A stretch of DNA of 64,000 nucleotides from Mesorhizobium norvegicum (GTDB lineage Bacteria; Pseudomonadota; Alphaproteobacteria; Rhizobiales; Rhizobiaceae), in contig NZ_SMYZ01000073.1 of the NCBI RefSeq assembly GCF_004919685.1, positions 47,501 to 111,500 of the forward strand, read 5' to 3'. Below the pieces are notes generated by a model. The model saw nothing but the letters and a program-made list of their open reading frames with translations. It did not search any database and was not told the origin of the DNA. Made by a program: the position numbers and the translations under genes. How positions within the stretch are numbered: the first letter of the stretch is position 1; each line of letters opens with the position of its first letter. This document shows positions 44,447 through 54,098 of the stretch, in pieces.

Positions 44447-45309
44447 TGCGGACGTCCCTTTTCCAGAGCCTCGAGCGCCAGAGCCCACTCATAGGGCTCG
44501 ACGCGGATGAAATGCGTGATGTCGCGAGCCTCCAGGAACGGCACACCCTTCGCCATGCGGGTGTCGCAGACGATGATCCGCGGACGCGGATCCTTGAGGC
44601 CCCGGGCGTTGTCGAACGCAGCGCGGAGGGCCTCGATGTCGTTACCGTCAACGCGCTGCGCGTGCCAGCCGAAGGCCTCGAACTTGTCGGTCACCGGCTC
44701 GGAAGACAGCATGGCCGTCGACGGGCCGTCGGCCTGCTGGTTGTTGAAGTCGACGATGGCGATGAGGTTGTCGAGCTTGTGGTGGGCGGCAGACATCGCT
44801 GCTTCCCAGGTCGAGCCCTCACCGAGCTCACCGTCGGACAAGAGATTGTAGACGAAACTGTCGCTCTGCTTGCGTTTCAGTCCCAGGCACATGCCGACGG
44901 CAATACCAAGACCGTGACCAAGCGAGCCGGCGGTGATCTCCATGCCAGGTGTGTACGGCGCCATGCCGGACATCGGCATGCGGCTGTCGTCGGTACCGTA
45001 GGTCTCGAGCTCTTCCTCCGGCAGCACGCCTGCTTCGATCAATGCCGCGTAGAGTGCGATCGCATAGTGTCCGATGGATAGGAGGAAGCGATCGCGTCCC
45101 TCCCACAGCGTGTCGTCCGGCCGGTAGCGAAGTGCATGGAAATAGGCGACCGCAAGCACATCGGCGACGCCGAGCGCCTGCCCGACATAGCCCTGGCCCT
45201 GGACTTCGCCCATGCGCACGGCATGTCGACGGATGCGATAGGCGCGTTCGGCAAGGCTGACATTGCTGCCCGCGCGTGGCATCTCGAATTCCGTTGTCCC
45301 GTCAGCCAT
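44443..45309 (-). CDS. Transketolase, N-terminal (ThDP-binding) subunit
   Basis: A 288-residue half-transketolase with the ThDP-diphosphate domain: GSLGHGLGIAVGMCLGLK, then LLSDGELGEGSTWEAA...VDFNN, the GDG-N motif. IRRHAVRMGEVQGQGYVGQALG at the N-terminus is usual for split versions. ATG 45309 overlaps the SDR stop. It transfers two-carbon units between ketoses and aldoses; in this operon it probably handles a keto-sugar made by the SDR. Confidence 0.88.
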   Translation of the reverse strand: MADGTTEFEMPRAGSNVSLAERAYRIRRHAVRMGEVQGQGYVGQALGVADVLAVAYFHALRYRPDDTLWEGRDRFLLSIGHYAIALYAALIEAGVLPEEELETYGTDDSRMPMSGMAPYTPGMEITAGSLGHGLGIAVGMCLGLKRKQSDSFVYNLLSDGELGEGSTWEAAMSAAHHKLDNLIAIVDFNNQQADGPSTAMLSSEPVTDKFEAFGWHAQRVDGNDIEALRAAFDNARGLKDPRPRIIVCDTRMAKGVPFLEARDITHFIRVEPYEWALALEALEKGRPQ

Positions 45310-46054
45310 GGATCAGCATCCCCCCATTGACGTCGATCACGGCGCCGGTGATGTAGCTGGCCAGATCGGAGGCGAGGAAGAGGTAGGCGCCCGCCACGTC
45401 ACGCGCATCGCCCAGGCGACTGAGCGGGATACCCTTGATGATGTCAGCGCGCATGGCATCGGTCAGTTTGCCGCTGGTTATGTCGGTCTGGATCAGGCCG
45501 GGCGTGACGCAGTTGATGCGAATGCCGTCAGGCCCGAATTCGCGTGCCATGGCCTTGGCGAGCCCGAGCACACCCGCCTTGGCGGCTGAGTAATGCGGGC
45601 CACCGAAGATGCCGCCGCCGCGTTGCGCTGAAACCGACGACATGCAGATGATCGAGCCGCCGCCATTTTCACGCATATGCGGGATGAAGGCCTGGCTGAG
45701 ATAGAGCACGCCGCGCAGATTGACATCGAGGATGCGGTCCCAGTCGGCCGGACCGATGTCCAGTGTCTTTACGGGCTGCGTGATCCCGGCAATGTTGCAT
45801 AACACCTCGACCCTTCCGAACGCTTCGGTCACTTCTGCCGCAGCCCTCTTGCAGGCATCGAGGTCGGCGACATTGCAGGCGAGGCCGATGTGCTCGGGTC
45901 CAAGCGACGCGGCGGCGTCACGGGCTTCTTCCTCATCAAGGTCAAGAATAGCTATGCGCGCGCCTTGCTCCGCCATCAGCGTTGCCGTGGAGCGGCCAAT
46001 TCCCCGGGGGCTCGCGGCACCCGAAATCACCACGGCCTTGCCCTTCAGCAACAT
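45302..46054 (-). CDS. Short-chain dehydrogenase/reductase (classical SDR)
   Basis: A 250-residue classical SDR. The cofactor motif is VVISGAASPRGIGRSTA, the catalytic residues are Ser in CMSSVSAQRG and the YSAAK (YxxxK), and NIAGI and PGLIQTDIT are in their usual places. ATG 46054 has CAGGAGAC upstream; the frame remains open 28 codons further. It probably oxidises a sugar or sugar acid hydroxyl between the lactonase-type hydrolase and the transketolase. Confidence 0.9.
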   Translation of the reverse strand: MLLKGKAVVISGAASPRGIGRSTATLMAEQGARIAILDLDEEEARDAAASLGPEHIGLACNVADLDACKRAAAEVTEAFGRVEVLCNIAGITQPVKTLDIGPADWDRILDVNLRGVLYLSQAFIPHMRENGGGSIICMSSVSAQRGGGIFGGPHYSAAKAGVLGLAKAMAREFGPDGIRINCVTPGLIQTDITSGKLTDAMRADIIKGIPLSRLGDARDVAGAYLFLASDLASYITGAVIDVNGGMLIHG

Positions 46055-46094
46055 GTCAAAGTCTCCTGCTGTTTCAATTGTTTCGGCGGATGAT

Positions 46095-46987
46095 CTAGAG
46101 CCGGTAGTACCGGGCTGCGTTGTCATGGAACAACGCAAGCCGCTCCTCGTGCGGGTAGTATCGTGTGATCTCCTTGAAGGCGTTCACGACCGCGTCGAAG
46201 CTCGAGAAAAGCTTGTCGACCGGAAAGTTAGTCGCGAACATGCTGCGGCCGACACCAAGGCCGCGATCGCCTCCTCTACATAGGGGCGGATCGACGCCGT
46301 GGTCCAGGACCAGTCGCCCATGCCGAGACCGGAGATCTTGCAGGCGACGTTCGGCGCTTGCGCCAATCGGTGCATGCCCTTTTTCCAGGCGTTGAAATGC
46401 TCAGGGCCGTCGACCTGCATGCCGGTGTGGTTGAGAATGATCTGGACGTCGGGAAAGTCGTGCGCGAGCTGGAGAAACTCTTCCATCTGCGGATAATAGA
46501 GCTGCAAGTCGAAGCTTAGCCGGCGCTTTGCCAGTTCCCGGAAGCCGCGCCGCCATTCTAGCGTCCGGCTGACCTCTGGCCGCGCCTGATAGGTCTTGGC
46601 GGGGTCTGCATGATAGTTCATCGACTGCCTGATACCCCGGAAGTTCGGATACTCCATGTGCCGGTCGAGGAGTTCGCCGACATCGGGTTTGGACAGGTCG
46701 GCATAGCCGACGATGCCATGCGGAAAGCCTCGCTTGTTGGCGATTTCCTGCAGCCAGCGCGTCTCCCCGACCGGATCGCTGGGATCGAACCCAACGTCCA
46801 GATGCACCGATTTCACGAGGTTCTGGTTCCTGGCGTCCTCAAGATAGTCGTCGAGACGATAGCTCTTGCGGATCGCTTCGTAGTCGCCGAAGGCCGACGG
46901 CTTAACCCGGTCGGTCAGCCACGGATAGTAATTAACTTCCAGGTCCCAGAGATGATGGTGCGGATCGATGAACGGCAGCTCGGCCAC
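46095..46987 (-). pseudogene. COG3618-type amidohydrolase (sugar lactonase-like), frameshifted near the 3' end
   Basis: Residues 1-240 read normally: FIDPHHHLWDLEVNYYPW (metal-binding HHH), SVHLDVGFDP, FRGIRQSMNYH, IILNHTGMQVDGPEHFNAWKKGM. Members of this group include sugar-acid lactonases such as fuconolactonase. In EEAIAALVSAA the frame goes wrong at about 46270. In the next frame the expected end is present: GRSMFATNFPVDKLFSSFDA and YYPHEERLALFHDNAARYYRL, with TAG at 46095. One base appears to be missing. Either a true inactivation or a sequencing error; without correction the catalytic C-terminal region is lost. Confidence 0.8.
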
Positions 46988-47010
46988 GGTCAGGATTCCT
47001 CGCTCGGGAT

Positions 47011-47042
47011 CTGGACCCGCCGGCCTCTGCCGGCGGGTCCAG
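47011..47042 (-). terminator. Strong stem-loop after the ribose-type SBP gene
   Basis: CTGGACCCGCCGGC and GCCGGCGGGTCCAG form a perfect 14-bp stem with a 4-base loop (CTCT), 10 bases beyond the SBP stop on the minus strand and just before the amidohydrolase start. No T-run follows. It is probably an mRNA-stabilising or partial terminator element that raises SBP levels. Confidence 0.55.
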
Positions 47043-47052
47043 AGGGTGGCGG

Positions 47053-48015
47053 TCAGTTGCTCGGGGGAAAGACGCGGGCGATGACCTTCTTGGCCTCGGG
47101 ACTGTCGACCTTGTCGGCGGTAACGAGCGGCATGACCAGGGCCAGGTCCTGGGTCACCGGCGCGCCCGTCAAGGCGTTGTAGACCTGTTGGGTGCCGTCG
47201 ATGCCTTGGCCGACCGCCTCCTGAAAGAAGATGCCCTGGATCGCTCCCTTCTTGAGCAGCGCGATCGTCGTGGGCGAGCCGTCTGCAACGGTAATGCCGA
47301 TCTTGCCGGTCAGGCCGCGGGTCTCGGCAACCTTGGCGGCGCCGGTGCCGGCTTCGTCATACATACCGTAAATGGCCTTGACGTCGGGATTGGCGGTTAA
47401 GAGGTCGTTTGCCTGGGTGACGGCTTCGTTGATGGTGAGGCCGCGTGTTTCCAGTATCTGGACGAGGTCGCACCCGTTGGCGGCGAAGGCTTCCTTGGCG
47501 CCCTTGAGATATTTCTGCGCATTCTCCCGATCCTGCGGCAGCGACAGCATGCCAACCTTGTTGCCGCCACGCTCCTTGGCGAGCTCGCAGGTGAATTTGC
47601 CTTGCGCCTTGCCGGTCTCATAGTTGTTGGCGGTGACCGAGCATGTGTAGTTGGTGAGGCCTGGCTGCGGCCCGATGCCGGCGAATGCGATCGGCACTTT
47701 CTGCTTCGCCAGATAGTCGAGCAGCGGCGGTGTCGATGTCGAGCTGACGGGGCCGATCACGATGGCCGAGACGCCTTTGGTCACCGCGGTCCTGGCATTG
47801 TCCATCTGCTTGGCGGGTGAGTTTTCCGACGTGTACTCGACATAGTCCATGCCGAGTTCCTTGGCCTTCTCCTTCACGCCGTAGCCGACCCATTGCCAAT
47901 AGGAAATGTCGAGTGATGGGGCGATGTAGGCGACGGTCTTCTTGTCTTCGGCGTACGACGCGCTTGACAAGGCGGCCGTCGCCAAAGCTGCAATCAGGAT
48001 GCTCTTCAACTTCAT
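47053..48015 (-). CDS. Ribose-type ABC transporter substrate-binding protein
   Basis: A 320-residue periplasmic sugar-binding protein of the RbsB-like type-1 fold. Signal peptide: MKLKSILIAALATAALSS with cleavage near SYAED. KTVAYIAPSLDISYWQWVGYG starts the mature part, with VSAIVIGPVSST and YGMYDEAGTGAAKV later. It lies downstream of the ATPase and permease genes and is followed by the strong stem-loop. The ligand is probably a pentose, a deoxyhexose or a sugar acid, by analogy with the enzymes downstream. Confidence 0.9.
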   Translation of the reverse strand: MKLKSILIAALATAALSSASYAEDKKTVAYIAPSLDISYWQWVGYGVKEKAKELGMDYVEYTSENSPAKQMDNARTAVTKGVSAIVIGPVSSTSTPPLLDYLAKQKVPIAFAGIGPQPGLTNYTCSVTANNYETGKAQGKFTCELAKERGGNKVGMLSLPQDRENAQKYLKGAKEAFAANGCDLVQILETRGLTINEAVTQANDLLTANPDVKAIYGMYDEAGTGAAKVAETRGLTGKIGITVADGSPTTIALLKKGAIQGIFFQEAVGQGIDGTQQVYNALTGAPVTQDLALVMPLVTADKVDSPEAKKVIARVFPPSN

Positions 48016-48037
48016 CTTGGTTCCTCCCGTTGATGAT

Positions 48038-49042
48038 CTAGATGCGGTTCTTGTTGCTGAAGCGGTCGATCAAAACCGCGAGCAGGATTGCGGCGCCTGT
48101 GACGGAGCCTTGCCAGAAGCTGTTCACGCCAATGAGGTTCACACCGTTCTGGATGCAGGTGATCATCAGCGCGCCCAGCACGGCACCGATCGCGCTGCCG
48201 GTTCCGCCAAAAAGGCTGGCCCCGCCAATGACCACAGCGGCAATCGCCTGCAGCATCAGGCTCGCCCCTGCCGTGGCTTCGGCGTTGAGGATGTAGCTGA
48301 CCGTCAGCAGCCCCGCGAAAGAGGCAAGCAGGCCCGAAGCGACATAGGCCGCGAACTTGATGCGCAGAACCGGGATGCCAAGCAGCCGTGCCGCAATTGC
48401 CGACGAGCCGACGGCATAGAACCAGCGTCCGACCACGACCTTGCGCAGCACATATTCCAGCGCGACCATCAGTACGATGCAGACCACGAGATGGTTGGGC
48501 ATGCCGGGGACGATCTCGCCGGAATTCAGGAGCCAGAAATCCGGTGCGCCGATCGGCATCGAACGGCCGTTGGTGACGATGAAGGCCAGGCTGCCCGCCA
48601 CCGCGTAGGTGATGAGCGTGACGACGAAAGGCGCGAGCCCGACGACCGTGACCAGAAGACCATTGATCGCGCCGAACCCCAAGCCGACCGCCAGGCCGGC
48701 GGCGCTGGCGGTCAGTCCGTCAGCGCCATTGGCCATCGCCAGCGCGGTCACCATCCCGGTCAGGGAAAAGATTGAACCGACCGAAAGATCGATGCCGCCG
48801 GTGACCACGACCAGCAAAACACCGAGCGACATGATGATGAGAGGCGCGGCGGCCTGGACGATGTTCTGCAAATTACCCATGCTGAGTGCGGCGGGCACGA
48901 ACATGCCAACGGCCAGCAGCAGGACCACGATTGCCGCTGCAATCGCGGCTTCCGTGCGGTAGGACAAAAGAACTGCTGGGACGCGTGACGTGGCGCTCCG
49001 GAGTTTGCTGGTGGTCGTGTTGCCGTTGGTCGCGTCGGTCAT
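48038..49042 (-). CDS. Ribose-type ABC transporter permease
   Basis: A 334-residue RbsC-like permease with eight to ten hydrophobic segments (AAIAAAIVVLLLAVGMFVPA, PLIIMSLGVLLVVVTGGIDLSVGSI, AVVIGGASLFGGTGSAIGAVLGAL). The GGIDLSVGS and GGxSLFGGxG stretches are typical of the family. It overlaps the ATPase stop (ATGA) and is followed by the SBP gene 22 bases later. Confidence 0.92.
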   Translation of the reverse strand: MTDATNGNTTTSKLRSATSRVPAVLLSYRTEAAIAAAIVVLLLAVGMFVPAALSMGNLQNIVQAAAPLIIMSLGVLLVVVTGGIDLSVGSIFSLTGMVTALAMANGADGLTASAAGLAVGLGFGAINGLLVTVVGLAPFVVTLITYAVAGSLAFIVTNGRSMPIGAPDFWLLNSGEIVPGMPNHLVVCIVLMVALEYVLRKVVVGRWFYAVGSSAIAARLLGIPVLRIKFAAYVASGLLASFAGLLTVSYILNAEATAGASLMLQAIAAVVIGGASLFGGTGSAIGAVLGALMITCIQNGVNLIGVNSFWQGSVTGAAILLAVLIDRFSNKNRI

Positions 49043-50570
49043 GCCGCCATCCCCGTCAGTTCGGCGAGCCCGTCTTCGGTGTAGTGCTCCTCAGGCAGGA
49101 ATCCCTTTGGCTGCCCATCGGTGTCGAAGGCGAAAATGGCATCGCAAAGCTCGAGCAGTTCGACATTCTCGGTCGACCACCAGATGATGATCGCGCCGGC
49201 GTCGGCCATCTCCCGGATCAAGCCGTAAATGTCATGCTTGGTGCCGATGTCGACGCCCCGCGTCGGCTCTTCCAGCACCACCATCCTGAGCGGCAACCCA
49301 AGCCAGCGTGCCACGAGAAGCTTTTGCTGGTTGCCGCCGGACAGCGAAGCGGCAGGTCCCAGATCGAGGCGGCTTTCAACTTCAGCGCCGAAACGAGATC
49401 GCGACATTCCTGCCTCTCCGCCGCGGCAACGATCCGCCGCCTCTCGCGAACCCTGCGTGCTGCAAGCACGTTGTCGACGATGGGAAGCTGAGAAAGGATG
49501 CCCTTGGTTGCCCGGTCGCCCGAGACGAAGCCAATGCCTGCGCGCGCCGCTGCCGCTGGAGACGAGAACCGGTCGGCAAAACCCTCTCTGGAAAGGCGCC
49601 AGCCAGCTCCAAGCCCGGCGCCCACAAGGGGAGCTATGAGACCGGTCGGACCCGCGGGTGCGCCGGCCAGTCCCAGGATGGTGCCAGACGAAATCGCGAT
49701 CCTGACATCTCCAGGGCCAAGGAGTTCGACGGGGGCGCCCTGTCGGCGGCGTTTTTGCGGGTTGCGGTGCATTGCCGGACCCTGTGCGGGTTGTCCCATC
49801 TGCTGGACGATCTCGGCGTCGCTAAGCAGGGCAAGTGACGTGGCATTGGCGATCGTGACGCCATCGCGCAAAATCGTGCAGACATCGCAGAGCGCGCGGA
49901 TTTCCCGCATGCGGTGAGAAACAAAGACGATGCCGATGCCTTCCTCGTGCACCAACCGCTTGAGCACCCAGAAGAGTTTGGCTGTCTCGCCGGCGGTGAG
50001 GTTGGCCGTGGGCTCGTCGAGAAGCAGGACTTCCGCTCCAGTGGAAAGGGCACGAGCGATCTCGACAATCTGGCCTTCATGAAGCGACAATTTGCGTGCT
50101 GGCAGATCGATGATCTCTTCGCCGATCGCCGGGTCGATCAGCTGGAGCGCTCTAAGGGCAATTTCACGCATGCGGCGACGGCTGATCTGCGACGAGCCCG
50201 ACCTTGCATGTACGATGCCGATGTTTTCCGCGACCGACAGCTCGGGCAACAGCGCCAGCTCCTGATGCACCACCGCGATGATCGGGCTGGTGCGGCCGGC
50301 CTTCGACGAGGCGACGTTAATTTCGCCGGCATCGCGTGATGTCAGCCCCGTGATGATGCGGATGAGAGTGCTTTTGCCGGCGCCGTTACCGCCCAGGAGC
50401 GCGTGGATTTCGCCAGCCCGGACCTGAAAGCTTAAACCCCGTAGGACACGGGTTGCGCCATAACTTTTTTCGACATTGGCAGCTTCGATCAGGGGCTTCC
50501 TGGTCGATACCTGTCCAACTCCCGGCACGTTGCCGGCGCTACCCAAGCTTTGGGTTGAACCCGGTTCCAT
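49039..50570 (-). pseudogene. Ribose-type ABC transporter ATP-binding protein (RbsA type), frameshifted in the second ATPase domain
   Basis: Frame one (50570 to about 49360) holds the full first nucleotide-binding domain: Walker A GGNGAGKST, LSLHEGQIVEIARAL signature and Walker B LLLDEPTANLT, plus the degenerate second P-loop region GLAGAPAGPTGLIAPL. Near 49355, after LVSALKLKAASIWDLP, the reading leaves frame. The other frame carries the expected ASLSGGNQQKLLVARWLGLP, VVLEEPTRGVD and the C-terminus to 49039. A single-base indel would restore one protein of about 510 residues. Start ATG 50570 has GGGAGGAG upstream. As read, the second ATPase domain is lost and the transporter would not work. 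Confidence 0.85.
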
Positions 50571-50677
50571 CCTGTATCTCCTCCCGAGACGACAGGATCA
50601 TGCGACTGATTGACATTCGGCTCAATTCTCGTTTCTTAACATTCTGTGTAGCTGAACTTAACTAACTGACCAGAAAG
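50571..50677. promoter_or_regulatory. Divergent promoter region of the sugar operon and the LysR gene
   Basis: 107 bases between the leftward ATPase gene and the rightward LysR gene, a usual place for LysR operators. TTCGGCTCAATTCTCGTTTC and AACATTCTGTGTAGCTGAA are the A+T-richer parts. No single T-N11-A palindrome stood out enough to be named. Confidence 0.5.
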
Positions 50678-51673
50678 ATGTCGGATATCAAGTTCAATTC
50701 GATGACCCATTTCGAGGCCGTCGCCCGGCTCGGCGGCGTGGCAAAGGCTGCGCAGGAGTTGCAGGTGACACCTTCAGCGGTCAGCCAGCAACTGCGGTTG
50801 CTCGAACACCAACTCGGCGTGCGGCTTTTCCAGCGAGAAAAGCGCCATCTCTCGCTGACCATCGACGGCGAACGACTTTTCCAGACCACGACCCAGGCCT
50901 TCGAATCCATTCGTGAGGTGCGAAACGCCATTGTTCGCCAGCGCGAAAGCTTCCAGCTCAGCCTTCGCGTCAGTCCTTCTTTCGGCGAGAAGTGGTTGGC
51001 GCCCCGGTTGGCTGAATTCAGCAAGGACTATCCGAGCTGGAACCTGCGAGTGGACGCGACGCCCAATTTCTCGGACTTCGAAACCGAGGTCATCGATCTC
51101 GATCTTCGTTATGGCGACGGCGGCTGGGCTGGCCTTTATTCGGATTGCGTCGTCAACGACCTCATCCTTCCCATGTGCTCGCCATCCTATCTGGCCGAGC
51201 TGCGCGAACTGTCAGTCGATCCACGCGAGCAGCTTCGTCATGCGAGACTGATTGACAGCGTGAAGGCCTATTTCCGCTGGGACTATTGGCTGCCGCGCAA
51301 CGGCATCCAGGGTGCTCGGATGACCTACCCTTATCGTTTCGACCGTTCATCGATGTCAGTTCAGCTGGCGAAGGACGGAGCAGGTGTCGTCCTGGAAAGC
51401 ACGACAATCGCGTTCGAGGATCTCGTGTCGGGTTCCCTGGTGCCGGTATCGACCGAGTTCGACGTCATTGAGTTTCCCGGCTATTGGCTGGTCTGTCCTT
51501 CCAGGCACATGAACCGGCGCGCGGTTCGCTTGTTTTCCGATTGGGTATCTCGGGTTGGCCAGCGCGACACCGATCGCGCACGTCAGTTTTTGTCGGAGAG
51601 CGGGCTGCATATATCGTTCGAACGACGCCCTCATTTTGGCACGCCGGATGACAGAGCGGCAACGATGTCGTGA
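50678..51673 (+). CDS. LysR-family transcriptional regulator (GcvA-like)
   Basis: A 331-residue regulator. The winged HTH is at residues about 7-65 (MTHFEAVARLGGVAKAAQELQVTPSAVSQQLRLLEHQLGVRLFQR). A periplasmic-binding-fold effector domain follows (SPSFGEKWLAPRLAEFSKDYP, DLDLRYGDGGW, the latter typical of the GcvA-like branch). It is transcribed divergently from the sugar ABC operon and is its likely activator. The C-terminal ~30 residues extend beyond the usual domain. Confidence 0.92.
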   Translation: MSDIKFNSMTHFEAVARLGGVAKAAQELQVTPSAVSQQLRLLEHQLGVRLFQREKRHLSLTIDGERLFQTTTQAFESIREVRNAIVRQRESFQLSLRVSPSFGEKWLAPRLAEFSKDYPSWNLRVDATPNFSDFETEVIDLDLRYGDGGWAGLYSDCVVNDLILPMCSPSYLAELRELSVDPREQLRHARLIDSVKAYFRWDYWLPRNGIQGARMTYPYRFDRSSMSVQLAKDGAGVVLESTTIAFEDLVSGSLVPVSTEFDVIEFPGYWLVCPSRHMNRRAVRLFSDWVSRVGQRDTDRARQFLSESGLHISFERRPHFGTPDDRAATMS

Positions 51674-52373
51674 TCAGGATTTCAGAAGAGAACTGGTGGT
51701 CTTTCGCTTGTATCGTTCGGCATAATCGAGGCAGCTCTCGGCCCTCCCGCGAAATTTCAGATCAGGCGTACTGGCACAGCCTTGCGCTTGTGGCCTCCGG
51801 TCGCACGTTGCAGATCGCAGCGAAGGTCGACCGGATTTTCGCAGCCTCATCGACACCGTGGCAGGGTCTAGGCCACAGCGAAGCAATCTTTTGAAATGCG
51901 ACGCTTGAAATCGGTCAATATGCGCATTGGGCTCACCCGCCCAGGCGGAATCCAAGCGGGGGAAATCTGGACTTAGTTCTAAGCGGTTAGCGCTGGCCGA
52001 CGGCCGCTCAAGCCAACAGAAATACCAACAAAATTCTTCTGTGGATTGGTTCTGTTCCCGAATATTGCCATTCCCCCAGCCCCATCGCTCCTGAACCTTA
52101 TCTCTGGGGCCGATCCGACTATTTCCGAGTTTGGCTCGGATTGTCTCCTCGATTGCTTTCACAAATCGGGAGAGCCTCGAACGATCGCCGTCACCGAAGT
52201 GTTTGCCGGTCCGACTGCGCAGGAGCTCGCGGCCTCGTTCATCGTCAGTCCGATCATGCACCATTTGGGCGTATCCAGGTGCCTAAGAACGCAGGCTGCG
52301 GTCAGGTCGGGACCTGTAAATGGGGCGCAAAATGGATCGATTCTCTATTCACGGCGGAGACATGGAGTGAGAC
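51674..52373. other. 700-base stretch without a supportable gene
   Basis: Frames on both strands (for example 51674-52264 minus) lack family motifs. The segment lies between the LysR gene and a row of relics and probably is decayed DNA. Confidence 0.35.
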
Positions 52374-52790
52374 ATGGATGAGAGGTGGCCTGATATCCCA
52401 TATCTGCCGTGGCGCGATACAGCCCTGCGCTGCAGCTCTACGCACAGATCGTGCGCAAATATCGGCTCGCGCGAACACCGTGGGTGAACCACTCATGGCA
52501 TGCGATGTTCTACCCGAACGCCCGTGGGTTCACCACCGGCCTGGTGCCGGATAGCGTGGGTGAGATCGAGTTGAGCTTCGACCTTGTCGATCACCAGCTT
52601 GTCGGTACATCCACCGATGGACGGACAGCACGCGTCGCATTCGCTGATCGAGCGGCCCTATGACAGCGAGGCTGTCGCGCGGTCTTTAGGGCGTTCATAT
52701 CAGTGTCGGTAGTGCTCCAAAGGTTCCGGGCCTCATATTTGGGCAAAGTCAGCCCCGTTCATCTCTTCTGGGGTAGCTTCGGGTATGCGT
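52374..52790 (+). pseudogene. DUF5996-family protein relic
   Basis: The start MDERWPDIPYLPWRDTA is in one frame. The next frame continues LQLYAQIVRKYRLARTPWVNHSWHAMFYPNARGFTTG, then LVDHQLVGTSTDGRTARVAFADR. A further frame has PYDSEAVARS and the last RFRASYLGKVSPVHLFWGSF near 52720-52780. Together these are the ordered pieces of a DUF5996 protein, with a deletion of roughly 60 codons in the middle, several frameshifts and loss of the C-terminus where the IS110 relic begins. Function of the family is unknown. Confidence 0.7.
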
Positions 52791-52807
52791 CGCATTCTTG
52801 CATCTAC

Positions 52808-53282
52808 ACGTTCGACGAGCTGCGGCAGATGGAGCTGCGGATTGCTGAAGTCAACCGCGAGGCGATTGCCTTTCAAAGCGATACCGCACGTCGATTAATG
52901 ACTATCCCGGGCATTGGTCCACTCGCGGCGAGGGCGCTTTTGGCAGCAGCTGGATCTGCCCGACAGTTCAAAGAGGCCCGCGATATGGCAGCTTGGGTCT
53001 TGTTCCCAGAGAATACTCTACGGGAGAGAAACGAAGCTGTTGGGAATAAGCAAGCGCGGCAACCGATATCTGCGCCGGATGATCATCCATGGCGCCCGCT
53101 CCTGCGTGACACACCTTGATCGCTCGCGATATCACCTTGGCGCCTGGCTTGATGGACTTCAGGCACGCATGCACACTAACAAGGTCACCGTCGCCTTGGC
53201 GGCCAAGATTGGGCGGATCGCATGGGTAGTGATGACTAAGCCCGGCGCAAGCTACGAACGGCGGGATCCGGCCTCTAGCTGA
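52808..53282 (+). pseudogene. IS110-family transposase relic (C-terminal Transposase_20 part)
   Basis: The first frame reads FDELRQMELRIAEVNREA and RRLMTIPGIGPLAARALLAAAG, the HhH-like Transposase_20 domain. A frameshift at about 53010 leads into LLGISKRGNRYLRRMIIHGA, RSRYHLGAWLDGLQARMHTN and the end KPGASYERRDPASS with stop at 53282. The N-terminal DEDD domain is absent. It cuts into the DUF5996 relic upstream. Confidence 0.8.
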
Positions 53283-53413
53283 TCCCATTTGTTCCAGACT
53301 GCGAGGCTCGTGAAAGTGAGGACGAGACAGTCGATCGGCGCGCCATAAGCCCTGTGCAAAAAAGCGGGTTGTGAGCCCGACCATTTATTTGGGAACCGCA
53401 CGGGCGGATCTCA

Positions 53414-53722
53414 TCATGGCCTGGCCGCGACAGCGGCCCACTTGCAAGAGGCCGGATACATTTGTGCAGACTGCATCGTCCTGATCGAAACGACCCTTAC
53501 ACAGGGCGGGTCAACATTTTTTGAAAGCAGCTCGCGAAGGGCGGCCGCGTCGAGCATCTGCTCAGCCAGAAGCTTCTTCAGCTTCGCGTTCTCCTTTTCC
53601 AAGGCCCTCAGCCGCTTCGCCTCGGAAACGTCCATGCCGCCGAATTTGGCCTTCCAATTGTAGATCGTCGCTTCGGAGATCCCATGCTTGCGAGCCAAGT
53701 CCAGCATGTCCGATCTATCCAT
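53414..53722 (-). pseudogene. IS3-family OrfA fragment
   Basis: MDLARKHGISEATIYNWKAKF-like HTH (DLARKHGISEATIYNWKAKF) is followed by GGMDVSEAKRLRALEKENAK and LLAEQMLDAAALRELLSKN, the leucine-zipper part of IS3-type OrfA. The first helix is replaced by unrelated residues and the last ~35 residues (after LSKN) do not match, so both ends are truncated. No OrfB follows in the right direction. Confidence 0.75.
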
Positions 53723-54098
53723 ATTACGAGTGTAACCCGTTTCGACGTTGACGCTTCAGAATTTTGGATCTTCATTAAAGGACACGCTCAAATCGGCGCA
53801 TTCGATATTGAACGGAGGTCCACGTGCCGCTCGGAAAACTTACATCATCTCACCCGAGGTTCAGTCAAAGTGGAAACAGCGTTCGGCTATCACGTGGATT
53901 GAGTACGCTTCTTGATAACGGCGGGTATTTTGCCGCTTGTGAAGCAGATACTTCCCCCCCGGATCCCATTGCTCTCGGTCACGGCGAGAAATATCTCGAT
54001 CTTGCCGATCAGGATCAGTGTCGGGTCCAACTTGAAGCCGGAACTTCAGCTCCGGTAGAGGAAGCGCAAACTGGAGCGGCCGATGAGAAGGAGCAGCC
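53723..54098. other. Gap before the thioredoxin gene
   Basis: About 375 bases. No gene or IS piece recognised. It probably contains the thioredoxin promoter; GAGAAGGAG directly before the ATG at 54099 is a strong Shine-Dalgarno. Confidence 0.35.
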
